A DNA stretch of 64,000 nt from the NCBI GenBank assembly GCA_021414085.1, contig JAIOPC010000002.1, positions 1-64,000 on the forward strand. Direction: 5' to 3'. A program made the translations under genes and the position numbers. Positions within the stretch are counted from its first letter, which is position 1. The number at the start of each line of letters is the position of its first letter. The stretch comes from Actinomycetes bacterium. GTDB taxonomy: Bacteria; Actinomycetota; Acidimicrobiia; Acidimicrobiales; Ilumatobacteraceae. The notes under the pieces were generated by a model, which was not told where the DNA came from, searched no databases, and saw only the letters and a list, made by a program, of their open reading frames with translations. This document shows positions 31,944 to 40,775 of this stretch, piece by piece.

Positions 31944-33995
31944 ATGCATCGAGGTAACCGCCACCTCCGTGCGCTGGGTTTCACACTTGTCGCTTTGACA
32001 GTTGCTGCGGCCGGCGTCGCGGTTACAACCGCGCCCGTAGCGACCGTCTCCGCGGCCGACGCGCCGTGGACGCTGCCCACCGTTCCGCCGCGATGCAGTA
32101 GCGAGCAGGCCAACAGTGGCGACGTCGCCGGTTGCATCCTGTCCGCCGACTCTGGGCTTCCCGAAAATCGCGGGTGGCCAACTCCACCGTTTCCCGGCGA
32201 GGCCGGTGGCGGCTTTCCCGGCACCGGTTGGCGCTACAACGGGTCGAGTTACAACGGGTCCCCGGCGCTCGCTGAGTGGGAAGCAACGTTCGTCAGCAAC
32301 CCGACGCAAATCGGATCGGTGCGGCCTGGCCAGTTCAGCACGCAACCCGACGCGCTGCCGCTGTACATCGGTTTCCTCACCGAGATTCAAGCCCGCGGCT
32401 ACGTCATTCATAACGGCACCGGTGCGTACTCCTTTCGATGCACTGCGAGCACTCGCAAGGATTGCCGTGGGCTGACGCGCAACTCACTCTCGAATCACGC
32501 GTACGGTCTCGCGGCCGACATCAACGTGTCGCAGAACCCGATGCAAACGCAGACTGGCATCAACGGCGCGAGTTCGTGCCAGACGCCGATCAAGACCGAC
32601 ATGCCGCAATGGGTGATCCAGACCGCCGAGAAGTGGGGGCTGTACTGGGGCGGTTACGGCTGGAGCGGCGGCTGTTCCAGCCCGGACGAATTCAAGACAT
32701 CATCGAGTCGCGATCCGATGCACTTCGAGTTCAACGGCACCGTCGAGCAGGCCGGCGCAATCCTTTGCCACAACCTCGGCTATCCCTCCAAGTTCGAAGT
32801 CGTTACGGCTGGCGGCAAGATCGAGAAGCGTTGCTTTGGCAACACCGTTCCACCGGCTGGCACACGCATGGTGATTCACACCAACGCACCCGCTGGCGCA
32901 ACTGCGGCACTCGTCAACGTGACCGGACTCAGTTCCAGCGAACAGGGCTACTTCACAGCCGAGCCGTGCTACTTCAGCACCGGCTACACACTGAGTGCGT
33001 GGTCGAACGGAAACGTCCGACCTGGCCGCGCCACCGCTGGCACCACGGTGGTCGCACTTGATGAGCAGAAACGGTTCTGCGTGTACCAATCGACCGCGAT
33101 GCACTCAATCGTCGACGTGCTTGGGTTCTTTGCACCCTCGGCGTCGGCGCCGGACGGCTCGCTCTACACGCCCGTTACGCCGGTGCGCACAACCGACAGT
33201 CGCAACTGGCCCTACTGCACGCCGGAGAACAACTGCTCGACCCTTGGGCCGATCGCCGCGAACACTGAGGTCAGCAACACCGCTGTCTCACCAGTCGATG
33301 CCGTAGCCACAGTTGCCAACATCACTGTCGTGTCGCCAACGACGGCTGGGTTCTTAACTGCCGACGACTGCACGTCGTTGCCAGCGGGTTCGCCCCATAG
33401 CAACGTCAACTTCGCGCCGGGCGACGTTGTTGCCAACCTGACGTTGTCGCCGTCGGAAAGCACCGCAAACGGCGAACAGCTCTGTACGTACTCGCAATCT
33501 TCCACTCACGAGCTCATCGATGTGCAGGGGTTCTTCGCTCCCGCGGCACTGGGCGGGCTCGGGTACAACTCGCTACAGCCGTCTCGCTTGGTCGATACCC
33601 GCCAGTGCTGGACCGATCAGGTCACGTTGGTGTCGCGCTGCGAACAACTCAACGGCGCTGGCGAGATCATCCACATGAAAGCTCCGGCGGGGGCGAAGGC
33701 TGTGGTGCTCAACATCACGACCGTCAGCGCCGCGCTGACCGGATCGTTTGTCAGCGCCGGGCCGTGCTCCGTGATCACCGCCGGACTGCCGCCGTTCTCC
33801 AACGTCAACCCCGTTGTCGGCACAGCAGTCGCGAACGCGGCGATTGTGCCAGTCGATCCCGACGGCACCTTCTGTGTTTACACCTCGCACACCATGCACG
33901 TGCTCGTCGACCTGATGGGCACGTTCAACACGACCGGGTCGCGTTTCATCGCCGTCACTCCGCTCCGTGTGCACGACTCACGTGCGATTGGCTGA
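31944..33995 (+). CDS. Secreted M15 peptidase (D-Ala-D-Ala carboxypeptidase type) with three repeated modules
   Basis: Secreted protein of about 683 residues. A signal peptide (LGFTLVALTVAAAGVAV) precedes a peptidase domain with zinc ligands in SNHAYGLAADINVS (His, Asp) and DPMHFEF (His), the VanY/M15 pattern for peptidoglycan cross-link or stem peptide cleavage. The C-terminal ~380 residues are three related beta modules, each with an Ala/Val-Asn-(I/V)-T strand (ALVNVTGLSS, TVANITVVSP, VVLNITTVSA), a Cys pair, and an ending like VDVLGFFAP, IDVQGFFAP or VDLMGTF followed by TPVRTTDSR, VDTR or LRVHDSR. GAGG at 31935-31938 favours the ATG at 31944 over 31941. The gene end overlaps the converging GH3 gene by 41 bases. 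Confidence 0.87.
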   Translation: MHRGNRHLRALGFTLVALTVAAAGVAVTTAPVATVSAADAPWTLPTVPPRCSSEQANSGDVAGCILSADSGLPENRGWPTPPFPGEAGGGFPGTGWRYNGSSYNGSPALAEWEATFVSNPTQIGSVRPGQFSTQPDALPLYIGFLTEIQARGYVIHNGTGAYSFRCTASTRKDCRGLTRNSLSNHAYGLAADINVSQNPMQTQTGINGASSCQTPIKTDMPQWVIQTAEKWGLYWGGYGWSGGCSSPDEFKTSSSRDPMHFEFNGTVEQAGAILCHNLGYPSKFEVVTAGGKIEKRCFGNTVPPAGTRMVIHTNAPAGATAALVNVTGLSSSEQGYFTAEPCYFSTGYTLSAWSNGNVRPGRATAGTTVVALDEQKRFCVYQSTAMHSIVDVLGFFAPSASAPDGSLYTPVTPVRTTDSRNWPYCTPENNCSTLGPIAANTEVSNTAVSPVDAVATVANITVVSPTTAGFLTADDCTSLPAGSPHSNVNFAPGDVVANLTLSPSESTANGEQLCTYSQSSTHELIDVQGFFAPAALGGLGYNSLQPSRLVDTRQCWTDQVTLVSRCEQLNGAGEIIHMKAPAGAKAVVLNITTVSAALTGSFVSAGPCSVITAGLPPFSNVNPVVGTAVANAAIVPVDPDGTFCVYTSHTMHVLVDLMGTFNTTGSRFIAVTPLRVHDSRAIG

Positions 33996-36351
33996 GTTCC
34001 GCCGCTGACCACCCAAGCATGATCGCGAAGTCGTCGGCCGCGACTACCCAGGCGTGCTGCGCGACGTCCCAGCGACTGAACGATCGCTTGTCGAGGTCGA
34101 TGACAGCTTCCACCACTTCCCCTGGCGTGGCCGTGACCTTCGCAAAGCCTTGCAGTGTGCGCAGCGGTCGGCCGGGCGTCGTTGTTGTTGGTTCGATGAA
34201 GCACTGCACGACGGTGCTACCTGCGCGATCGCCGGTGTTGCGTACGGGCACGCGCACACGGATGCCCGATTCGATTTCGCCGACGACGGACGCCGCACCC
34301 ATCTCCCATGTTGTGTAGCCCAGGCCGTGCCCGAAGCAGAACGCTGGTGCAATTCCGTGCGCGTCGTACCAACGGTGTCCGATGAGCAGACCTTCGCCGT
34401 ACACGGCTCGACCGTCGCGACCTGGGTGATGGGCGAACGCGGGTGTGTCGGCAAGTTGTCGCGGGATTGTGATTGGTAGTCGCCCACCCGGCTCAGCGAC
34501 GCCAAGCAGCACGTCGGCCAACGCTTCGCCGAACTCCTCACCCGGAAACCACACCTGCAGCACGGCCGCGACATCGTTCAACCACGGCATTGATACCGGG
34601 GATCCGGCGTTGATCACCACGACCGTGCGCGGGTTCACCGCTGCAACGCGTCGAATCAGTTCGTCCTGATCGCCGGGAAGCGACATCGTCGCGCGGTCTT
34701 CGCCCTCGGTCTCCCAATCGGCGTTCGTGCCAACGACGACGACAGCCGCGCCGGTTGTCTCGCTCGCCACTGCAACGGCACGCGCGATGGGGTCGTCGAC
34801 GACGGGCGCTCGCGCGCCGACCAACAGCCCACGTAACTGCGCGCGCTCCTCGAACGCCACCGTGACCTGCACATGCCGCGGTACTCCGGCCTCACACGCG
34901 AGGGTTGCCACGATCTCTTGGCTGCCGAGCCCGAAGAACGCACCGCCGGTCTGTGGGGTCGAGAGGTCGACGATCATCTCGCCGTCGATGCGCAGCGTTG
35001 CGGAGCCCACCGCAGTGAGCGCGACCAACCAGTCGCCGGTGACGTCTGGCGTGAAGCTGCCTTCGATGCTGACGCCGAACGCTGAGTGCTCAATGTTCGG
35101 GGCTGGCTTCTCGAGCCAGATGAAGTCCAGTCGCTCGCTGGTGGCGTCGGCCGTTTCACCATCAACACCGTGATAGCGCACGTTGAAGTCTCCGCGCATC
35201 GCGCGCAGCCGCTTGTCGATGTTGCACCCGGGTTCGTGGACGACCACGACGTCGCGCTCAAGCAGCGCGGCGAGTGGCATCGACGGGCGGTTCGTGCGCA
35301 CGCGCGCACTACCGCCGCCCTGCACCTGACCTCGCGCAGCGTTAGGGCCAAGCAGGGCAATGTTCGACCGCGCGGGCAGCGGCAAGATGTCGCCCTCGTT
35401 GCGCAGCAACACCATGCTGGCGATCGACGCGCGGCGAATGAGAGCGCGCGTCGCGGCGGAATCGTCGGTTACCTCCGCAGTGGCTGGCGCTTCATCGAGG
35501 CCGAGCCACTCGAACAGTGCCAGCAGGCGGCGCACCGATTCGTCGACGCGAGCTTCACTCACTGCGCCAGCATGCACCGCGGCGAGCAGCGCACTCCCCC
35601 GCTCGCGCGGTGGGCCGGGCATCTCCAGGTCGAGGCCAGCTTCCAAGGATTGCGCGGCAGAGTGGGTGCCGTACCAATCGCTGATCACCACGCCGTCGAA
35701 GCCGAGCTCGTCGCGCAGCACGCCGCGCAGCAGTTCAATGTGTTCGCTGGCATAGGTGCCGTTGATGCGGTTGTATGCGCTCATCACCGCCCGCACCCCC
35801 GCACCGCCTTCGTCCACCGGTTGCACGGCGGCTTCGAACGGCGCCAGGTACAGCTCGCGCAGCGTCACCTCGTCGACCTCGCTGGAAATCGTGTGGCGTT
35901 CGAACTCAGTGTCGTTGGCAACAAAGTGTTTGATGCAACAGGCGACTCTCTGTCCTTTAGCGACCGGTTGCTGAACGCCGCGCACGTAGGCGGTCGCGAT
36001 GCGGGTGGTGAGCAGCGGGTCTTCGCTGAAGCACTCGAAGTTGCGGCCACCGATCGGCGTGCGATGCAGGTTTACAGTCGGCGCCAACAGCACGTGGGCG
36101 CCCTTGGATCGCGCTTCCACCGCCAACGCCTCACCGACAGCGCGCACCAACTCCGGGTCGAACGTCGCACCGAGCGCAGTTCCGCACGGGAAGGACGCTG
36201 AGGCAGGCCCGGTCCACGATGTGCCGCGCACGCCGGCGGGGCCATCGCTGCAACGCATCGCCGGCACACCTGGCAATTGCTCGGTGTGCCAATTGTCGTG
36301 GCCCGCGAGCAGCGCGACTTTCTGTTGCAGTGTCAGCGAGGCAGGATTCAC
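33955..36351 (-). CDS. Glycoside hydrolase family 3 beta-glucosidase with PA14 insert
   Basis: Predicted 798-residue retaining glycosidase. The N-terminal barrel includes GRNFECFSEDPLLT, CIKHFVANDTEFERH and the nucleophile Asp in GVVISDWYGTHSA. The middle domain contains VLLRNEGDILPLP and a PA14-type insert near residues 390-520 (SFTPDVTGDWLVALTAVG, DGEMIVDL). The C-terminal fibronectin-III-like domain ends near LDKRSFSRWD. No signal peptide is seen, so it probably acts in the cytoplasm on imported oligosaccharides. It begins at GTG 36349-36351 within a 4-base overlap with the histidine kinase gene, making it the third gene of a response regulator-kinase-hydrolase operon. Exact sugar specificity is unknown. 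Confidence 0.92.
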   Translation of the reverse strand: MNPASLTLQQKVALLAGHDNWHTEQLPGVPAMRCSDGPAGVRGTSWTGPASASFPCGTALGATFDPELVRAVGEALAVEARSKGAHVLLAPTVNLHRTPIGGRNFECFSEDPLLTTRIATAYVRGVQQPVAKGQRVACCIKHFVANDTEFERHTISSEVDEVTLRELYLAPFEAAVQPVDEGGAGVRAVMSAYNRINGTYASEHIELLRGVLRDELGFDGVVISDWYGTHSAAQSLEAGLDLEMPGPPRERGSALLAAVHAGAVSEARVDESVRRLLALFEWLGLDEAPATAEVTDDSAATRALIRRASIASMVLLRNEGDILPLPARSNIALLGPNAARGQVQGGGSARVRTNRPSMPLAALLERDVVVVHEPGCNIDKRLRAMRGDFNVRYHGVDGETADATSERLDFIWLEKPAPNIEHSAFGVSIEGSFTPDVTGDWLVALTAVGSATLRIDGEMIVDLSTPQTGGAFFGLGSQEIVATLACEAGVPRHVQVTVAFEERAQLRGLLVGARAPVVDDPIARAVAVASETTGAAVVVVGTNADWETEGEDRATMSLPGDQDELIRRVAAVNPRTVVVINAGSPVSMPWLNDVAAVLQVWFPGEEFGEALADVLLGVAEPGGRLPITIPRQLADTPAFAHHPGRDGRAVYGEGLLIGHRWYDAHGIAPAFCFGHGLGYTTWEMGAASVVGEIESGIRVRVPVRNTGDRAGSTVVQCFIEPTTTTPGRPLRTLQGFAKVTATPGEVVEAVIDLDKRSFSRWDVAQHAWVVAADDFAIMLGWSAAELSQSHVSRAHGAE

Positions 36352-37670
36352 GCGGAGCGGTTTAGCTGGATTCCGAGCTCCGCGCCACCACCGTCGGCGT
36401 TACGCGCGAAGACGGAGCCTCCGTGAGCCTCCGCAACCGACTTAACAATCGCGAGTCCAAGCCCGGAACCGGGCATGCCACGCATCTGTACCGATCGATA
36501 GAAGCGATCGAACAGGTGTGGGATGTCGGCTTCCACCAAGCCAGGTCCGTGGTCGCGCACTGTCACTGCGCTGTTCAGGACGGTGACTTCGATCGGTCCG
36601 ATCGGCGCGAACTTGCACGCGTTGTCGATCAGGTTCTGCACGGCACGTTCCAGCGCACCCGGTCGGCCGTCGATCAGTGAGGCATCGGCGCGAACTTCGA
36701 CGTCGCGACTGAACCGTCGGCGGGCTCGTTCGGCGGCGCGATCGACAACATCGACAAGCCTCACCGGCTGCATTGGTTCGTCGTCGCGGGCCTCAGTGGC
36801 CAGCTCGACCAGCTCGTTGACAAGGTCCGTCAACTCGCGGGTTTCGCTATCGAGGTCGGCAAGAAGTTGCGCGCGTGCTTCCGGCGGTAGCCGCTCGAAG
36901 CCGCGCTGCAACACGGCCACATTGGTACGCAAGCTGGTGAGCGGGGTGCGCAGCTCGTGACTTGCGTCTTGCACCAGCTGATGCTGCTCGCGCTTGCTGC
37001 GTTGCAGCGATTGCAACATGCCCGCGAACGCTCGTCCCAACTTGCCCGACTCGTCGGCGCCATCGACGGGCACCTCCACATCTAGCCGACCCGAGCTTGC
37101 TACCAGGCCAGCCGCGAGTGTGAGGCGCGTCAGCCGGCGCGTGACTTGGCGAGCAATCAGCCAACCGACGAACGCAGAGACGATGGCGACGACCGAAACC
37201 GCCCACAGCGTGCTGTGCAGAATGCTGTCGAGCGAGCGCTGGACCTCATCCAACGAGCGCGCCAACATCAACGCCCCGCCGCCGTTGCCCGCGCGAACTG
37301 TCAGCACGCGGAAGAGTTCGCCATCGATTTCAACGTTGTGACGACTCTTTGCGTCCGGGTCGGAGGAGCTCGCGACTTCCAAGTCGGCGGCCGTCACAGG
37401 CAGCTCGCCTGACTCGGGTGCTTCGGCGATGCTGCCATCTGGTGTCAGCCGCTGCACCAATATCTGCTCAAACGTGCCAGGGCGGTTTGGCCGACCAGGC
37501 ACCTGCGGGGTGTTTGGGCCATCAAGCCGACGCGAAGCGCTGTCCAGCGAACGATCGACTGTCTGCTCTAACTCGTGACGAGTCGTGGTGTACGAAGCAA
37601 CACCGATCGCCAACGTGGCGCCGACCGCGAGAACGATTAGCGACAACATCAGTTTTAGGCGCAGGCTCAC
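36348..37670 (-). CDS. Sensor histidine kinase, MprB-like
   Basis: Transmembrane histidine kinase of 440 residues: helix 1 near residues 5-28 (LMLSLIVLAVGATLAIGVA), a short extracellular domain of ~120 residues, helix 2 (LWAVSVVAIVSAFVGWLIA), HAMP, the phosphorylated His in QDASHELRTPLTSLRTN, then N box NLIDNACKFA, G1 DHGPGLV, F box LFDRFYRS and G2 GSGLGLAIVKS. It sits between its response regulator and a GH3 glycosidase, with 4-base overlaps on both sides. Signal unknown; linkage to the glycosidase suggests carbohydrate or envelope sensing (inference). Confidence 0.95.
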   Translation of the reverse strand: MSLRLKLMLSLIVLAVGATLAIGVASYTTTRHELEQTVDRSLDSASRRLDGPNTPQVPGRPNRPGTFEQILVQRLTPDGSIAEAPESGELPVTAADLEVASSSDPDAKSRHNVEIDGELFRVLTVRAGNGGGALMLARSLDEVQRSLDSILHSTLWAVSVVAIVSAFVGWLIARQVTRRLTRLTLAAGLVASSGRLDVEVPVDGADESGKLGRAFAGMLQSLQRSKREQHQLVQDASHELRTPLTSLRTNVAVLQRGFERLPPEARAQLLADLDSETRELTDLVNELVELATEARDDEPMQPVRLVDVVDRAAERARRRFSRDVEVRADASLIDGRPGALERAVQNLIDNACKFAPIGPIEVTVLNSAVTVRDHGPGLVEADIPHLFDRFYRSVQMRGMPGSGLGLAIVKSVAEAHGGSVFARNADGGGAELGIQLNRSA

Positions 37671-38353
37671 CCGGCACGCACCGTGTAACCCACTCCGCGC
37701 ACGGTGTGGATCAGCTTGCTGTCGCCCTCGCCTTCAAGCTTGCGACGCAGGTACGAGATGTAGACAGCCAGGTTCTTCGAGTCGGGGCCGAAGTCGTAAC
37801 CCCAGATGCGGTCGTAGATCGTGCTGTGTTCCAACACGATGCCTTGATTGCGCACGAGCAGCTCTAGCAGCTCGAACTCGGTCTTGGACAATTCCACTTC
37901 GCGGCCAGCGCGCCACACCCGCCGTGCGGTTGGGTCGAGGCGTAGGTCGCCGAGCTGCACCGGATCGCCGCCCTCAGGTTCATCGCTGCGCACTCGGCGT
38001 AGCAGCGCGCGGATACGCGCGAGAAGTTCCTCAAGCTCGAACGGCTTGGCGAGGTAGTCGTCGGCGCCGGCGTCGAGCCCGGCGACGCGATCCAAGGTTT
38101 CGGTGCGAGCGGTCAACATCAACACCGGCACGCGATTGCGTTCGGCGCGCAACACTCGACAAACGGTCAAGCCGTCGACGTTGGGCATCATCACATCGAG
38201 CACCGCCACGTCGGGTTTGTGCTGTTCGATCGCGGCGAGCGCCAGCGCACCGTCGGGTGCTTGCACGACGTCGTAGCCCTCAATCGTCAGCGCTCGCGTC
38301 AACGCCTCGCGAATCGCTCGGTCGTCGTCTGCAATCAGAATGCGTGCGCTCAT
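37667..38353 (-). CDS. OmpR-family response regulator, MprA-like
   Basis: Response regulator of 228 residues. The receiver domain has the acidic pocket IADDD near residues 7-11, the phospho-acceptor Asp in VLDVMMPNVDG, the Thr in MLTART and the Lys in AKPFELEELLARI. The C-terminal winged helix is of OmpR/PhoB type (LSKTEFELLELLVRNQG, IWGYDFGPDSKNLAVYISYLRRKL, IHTVRGVGYTVR). The ATG at 38351-38353 has GGGAGAGAAG just upstream. Its stop overlaps the kinase start by four bases. The upstream spacer holds a large hairpin that insulates it from the secreted-protein gene. Confidence 0.96.
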   Translation of the reverse strand: MSARILIADDDRAIREALTRALTIEGYDVVQAPDGALALAAIEQHKPDVAVLDVMMPNVDGLTVCRVLRAERNRVPVLMLTARTETLDRVAGLDAGADDYLAKPFELEELLARIRALLRRVRSDEPEGGDPVQLGDLRLDPTARRVWRAGREVELSKTEFELLELLVRNQGIVLEHSTIYDRIWGYDFGPDSKNLAVYISYLRRKLEGEGDSKLIHTVRGVGYTVRAG

Positions 38354-38383
38354 CGCTTCTCTCCCTTCACTGACACAGCGCGA

Positions 38384-38427
38384 ACGATCGGCCGAGGTGT
38401 GCGGGGGGACACACCTCGACCGATCGT
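38384..38427 (-). terminator. 18-base-pair hairpin between secreted-protein gene and response regulator gene
   Basis: Arms 38384-38401 and 38410-38427 pair over 18 bases with a single mismatch around an 8-base loop rich in G. Nothing else in the window has such a long stem. It is 38 bases after the 225-residue protein's stop, so it probably ends that transcript, although no T-run follows on the minus strand. It could also be an operator in front of the response regulator gene. Confidence 0.65.
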
Positions 38428-38464
38428 ACGTTGTTGTTGCAATTACTGGAACTGCCGTGGTGGC

Positions 38465-39142
38465 TCAGGAACCGTCGGCGGGTGCATCGGCCGGAGCGTC
38501 AACACCACCAGCAGGTCCACCCTGGCGACCAGGTCCACCAGGTCCACCCTTGGGCGGCTTGGTGTTGTTCACGAACTCGGTGACACGAGTTTCGGCTTCT
38601 GCCAACTTGGCATCGGCTTCCTCTTGCGTCAGGTCGCCAGCGGCAACCTTCTCGTCCATGTGGCTCTTGATGTCTGCGAGGATCGCATCCACCAGCTCGG
38701 CAGCCGATGAGCCCTTGGCCTCAGCCAACTGCGCCAGCGTCTGACCATTCGAGATGGCGTCGCGAACCTCGGCCTCGGTGAGGCCGAGAGTCTCGGCGAC
38801 CACCGCGAAGCCCGGGCCACGACCCTGACGGCCGGGACCACCGTGACCACCCTCGCCGCCCTGCGGACCAGCAGCCTGGAGGGCTTCGATCACCGCATCG
38901 GCCTGGGCCTGGGTGATCGTGCCGTCGTCGACGAGTGGCTTCAGGACTTCCTGAAGACGCTCGGTCGGGTCGGGACGATCCGCATCGGCCGGGGTGGTGG
39001 CGTCGTCATCGGCGCCGGGAACGGCGGCAGCGGCGGACTGGCTGGAAGCACCGGCGGAACCGGACATCTCCAGGATCAGGCCGGCGCCAGCGCCAGCAAT
39101 CAGGCCGGCGGTAAGTCCGACGGCTGTCAGTTTCTTGTTCAT
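38465..39142 (-). CDS. Secreted or membrane-tethered helical protein with Gly-rich linkers
   Basis: Predicted 225-residue protein of unknown function. An N-terminal hydrophobic segment (LTAVGLTAGLIAGAGAGLIL) is followed by an acidic stretch, a helix pair (LQEVLKPLVDDGTITQAQADAVIEAL), a Gly-rich linker (GGEGGHGGPGRQGRG), a second helical part (LGLTEAEVRDAISNGQTLAQL and DLTQEEADAKLAEAETRV) and a second Gly/Pro-rich tail. The helices contain the pattern D-G-x-I-T/L-T-x-x-x-A-D found in short repeats of surface proteins. It is transcribed towards the regulator-kinase-GH3 operon and could be a target of that system. The ATG at 39140-39142 has AAAGGA upstream. Confidence 0.65.
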   Translation of the reverse strand: MNKKLTAVGLTAGLIAGAGAGLILEMSGSAGASSQSAAAAVPGADDDATTPADADRPDPTERLQEVLKPLVDDGTITQAQADAVIEALQAAGPQGGEGGHGGPGRQGRGPGFAVVAETLGLTEAEVRDAISNGQTLAQLAEAKGSSAAELVDAILADIKSHMDEKVAAGDLTQEEADAKLAEAETRVTEFVNNTKPPKGGPGGPGRQGGPAGGVDAPADAPADGS

Positions 39143-39246
39143 TCGGGTTTCCTTTCACTGTGTCGTTCACTCGGGGGGAGTGAGCACATAGTGCGCCTCG
39201 TAGGTAAGGCCACAACCGTTTGAAGTTAAGAGGTGGGTGAGAGTCG

Positions 39247-40629
39247 TCAGGCCCCGTCGAAGGCGGCGATCAGCTTCAGCAGCGCGTTCTCCACCAGCTC
39301 GGGGAGAGCGGGGTGAATCCACACTTGGCCAGTTGCCATGTCGTCGGCAGTGGTGCCGAGGTGAATGCCTTGCACCAGCAACTGCACGAGTGCGGATGCT
39401 TGGTAGCCGATGATGTGCGCGCCGATCACTTTGCGTGTGCGCGGGTCGCCGATCAACTTGCAGAAACCGGTCGTGTCTTCCATCGCCCATCCGTATGCGA
39501 TGTCGCTGTAGTTGTGCGTGATGGCGACAAACGGTTCGCCGCTCGCGAGAGCGTCGCGCTCGGTAACACCGACGGCGCCGATCTGCGGGTTACCGAACAC
39601 CGCGTGCGGCGCGGGTCGCTTGTCGTATTCGCGCAGCGCGTCGGGATGCATCACGTTGTGGCGCACGACCTTCGCTTCGCCATTCGCCATGTGCTTCAGC
39701 TGATAGCGACCGTTGATGTCGCCGAGCGCCCACACGCCCGGTGCGCTGGTGCGACCGAACTCGTCGACCTTTACGAACCCGTACCTGTCGACGGCGATAC
39801 CGCCAGCCTCGACGCGCAGTTGGTCGCTGTTGGGAGTGCGGCCGGCAGCGACAAGTAGCACGTCGCCCTCGATGGTGCGCGGACCGCTGCTGCATTCGAG
39901 TTCAACGGCGATTCCATTGGCTGACTTCGAGATGTGCTTCACCGTGGAGCCGAGCGCAAGGTCGAAACGGTCGGCCATCATCTCCGTGAAGCGCAGCGAG
40001 ATGTCGTCGTCCTCCGCGCGCAGCAGCTCGAGGCCGCGGTTGATGATCGTCACCTTCGAGCCCAACGCTTGGAAGACGTGGCCAAGCTCGGACGCGATGA
40101 AACCGCCGCCGAGCACAATCAAGTGCTCGGGAAGTTGCGGGATGCGCATGATGTCGTCGCTGGTGTGGAAGGGAACGCTGTCGATGCCGGGGAAGTCGGG
40201 AACGTACGAGCGGCAACCGGCCGCGATCACAATCTGCTTGCCGCTGATGACCTTGCCGTCGACTTCGATCTGGCGATCGCCGACGAAGAGCGCCTCGCCG
40301 TCGTACACGTCGATGTTGGGCAGCCCCACCCGATAGTTGTGACCGCTGACTGCAATCGGATCGATGCGCCCGAACACGCGCTGCACGATGCTGGGCCAAT
40401 CGGCGCCATGGAACTCGGTGCGTATTCCGAGGTGTGCACCGTGCTTGGCATGGTCGGCCATATCCGCCGGAAAGATCAGCATCTTCGACGGGATGCATCC
40501 GCGGTTCACGCACGTGCCGCCGAAGACATCGCGCTCGACGATCGCGATGCGCATGTCGTCCATCTCGGGTCCGATGATCGAGTTACCCGACCCAGTACCA
40601 ATCACAATCAAGTCATAGTCAGTGTCCAC
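39247..40629 (-). CDS. mtr: Mycothione reductase
   Basis: NADPH-dependent flavoenzyme that reduces mycothiol disulphide, a redox system restricted to actinobacteria. The 460-residue protein shows the FAD motif IVIGTGSGN, the redox disulphide GGTCVNRGCIPSKML (Cys-x4-Cys), the NADPH motif LGGGFIASELG, the second FAD motif SAPGVWALGDINGRYQL and the C-terminal HPALPEL with the His-Glu couple. The frame is open to 40713, but GTG at 40627-40629 gives the normal length and N-terminus. GTGSGN instead of GGGSGG is typical of Mtr rather than glutathione reductase. It is a strong marker of the host lineage. Confidence 0.93.
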   Translation of the reverse strand: MDTDYDLIVIGTGSGNSIIGPEMDDMRIAIVERDVFGGTCVNRGCIPSKMLIFPADMADHAKHGAHLGIRTEFHGADWPSIVQRVFGRIDPIAVSGHNYRVGLPNIDVYDGEALFVGDRQIEVDGKVISGKQIVIAAGCRSYVPDFPGIDSVPFHTSDDIMRIPQLPEHLIVLGGGFIASELGHVFQALGSKVTIINRGLELLRAEDDDISLRFTEMMADRFDLALGSTVKHISKSANGIAVELECSSGPRTIEGDVLLVAAGRTPNSDQLRVEAGGIAVDRYGFVKVDEFGRTSAPGVWALGDINGRYQLKHMANGEAKVVRHNVMHPDALREYDKRPAPHAVFGNPQIGAVGVTERDALASGEPFVAITHNYSDIAYGWAMEDTTGFCKLIGDPRTRKVIGAHIIGYQASALVQLLVQGIHLGTTADDMATGQVWIHPALPELVENALLKLIAAFDGA

Positions 40630-40704
40630 GGCAACAGTTTGCCGCGGGGCGCCCGTGTCATCGCCCTTAGTTGGGCGCGATTCACTGCCAACAATGACCG
40701 ATAC

Positions 40705-40761
40705 CGCGCCCACGGGCGCGAAAGAGTGACAGCGCGGCCCGGTTTCGCGCCCGTGGGCGCG
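40705..40761. repeat. Paired palindrome element, copy A (REPIN-like)
   Basis: Two 16-base palindromes, CGCGCCCACGGGCGCG (40705-40720) and CGCGCCCGTGGGCGCG (40746-40761), are mirror images separated by 25 bases, so the whole 57-base unit is an inverted repeat. It lies 14 bases beyond the AbiEi-like gene stop. Copy B at 41788-41844 has the same dimensions. Confidence 0.75.
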
Positions 40762-40775
40762 AAACCCGCGTCGAA

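Noticed and set aside
33868-33995. Minus-strand GH3 end beyond the domain as evidence of a frameshift
   Set aside because: Both converging genes keep family sequence close to the 41-base overlap, so a simple tail overlap explains it.
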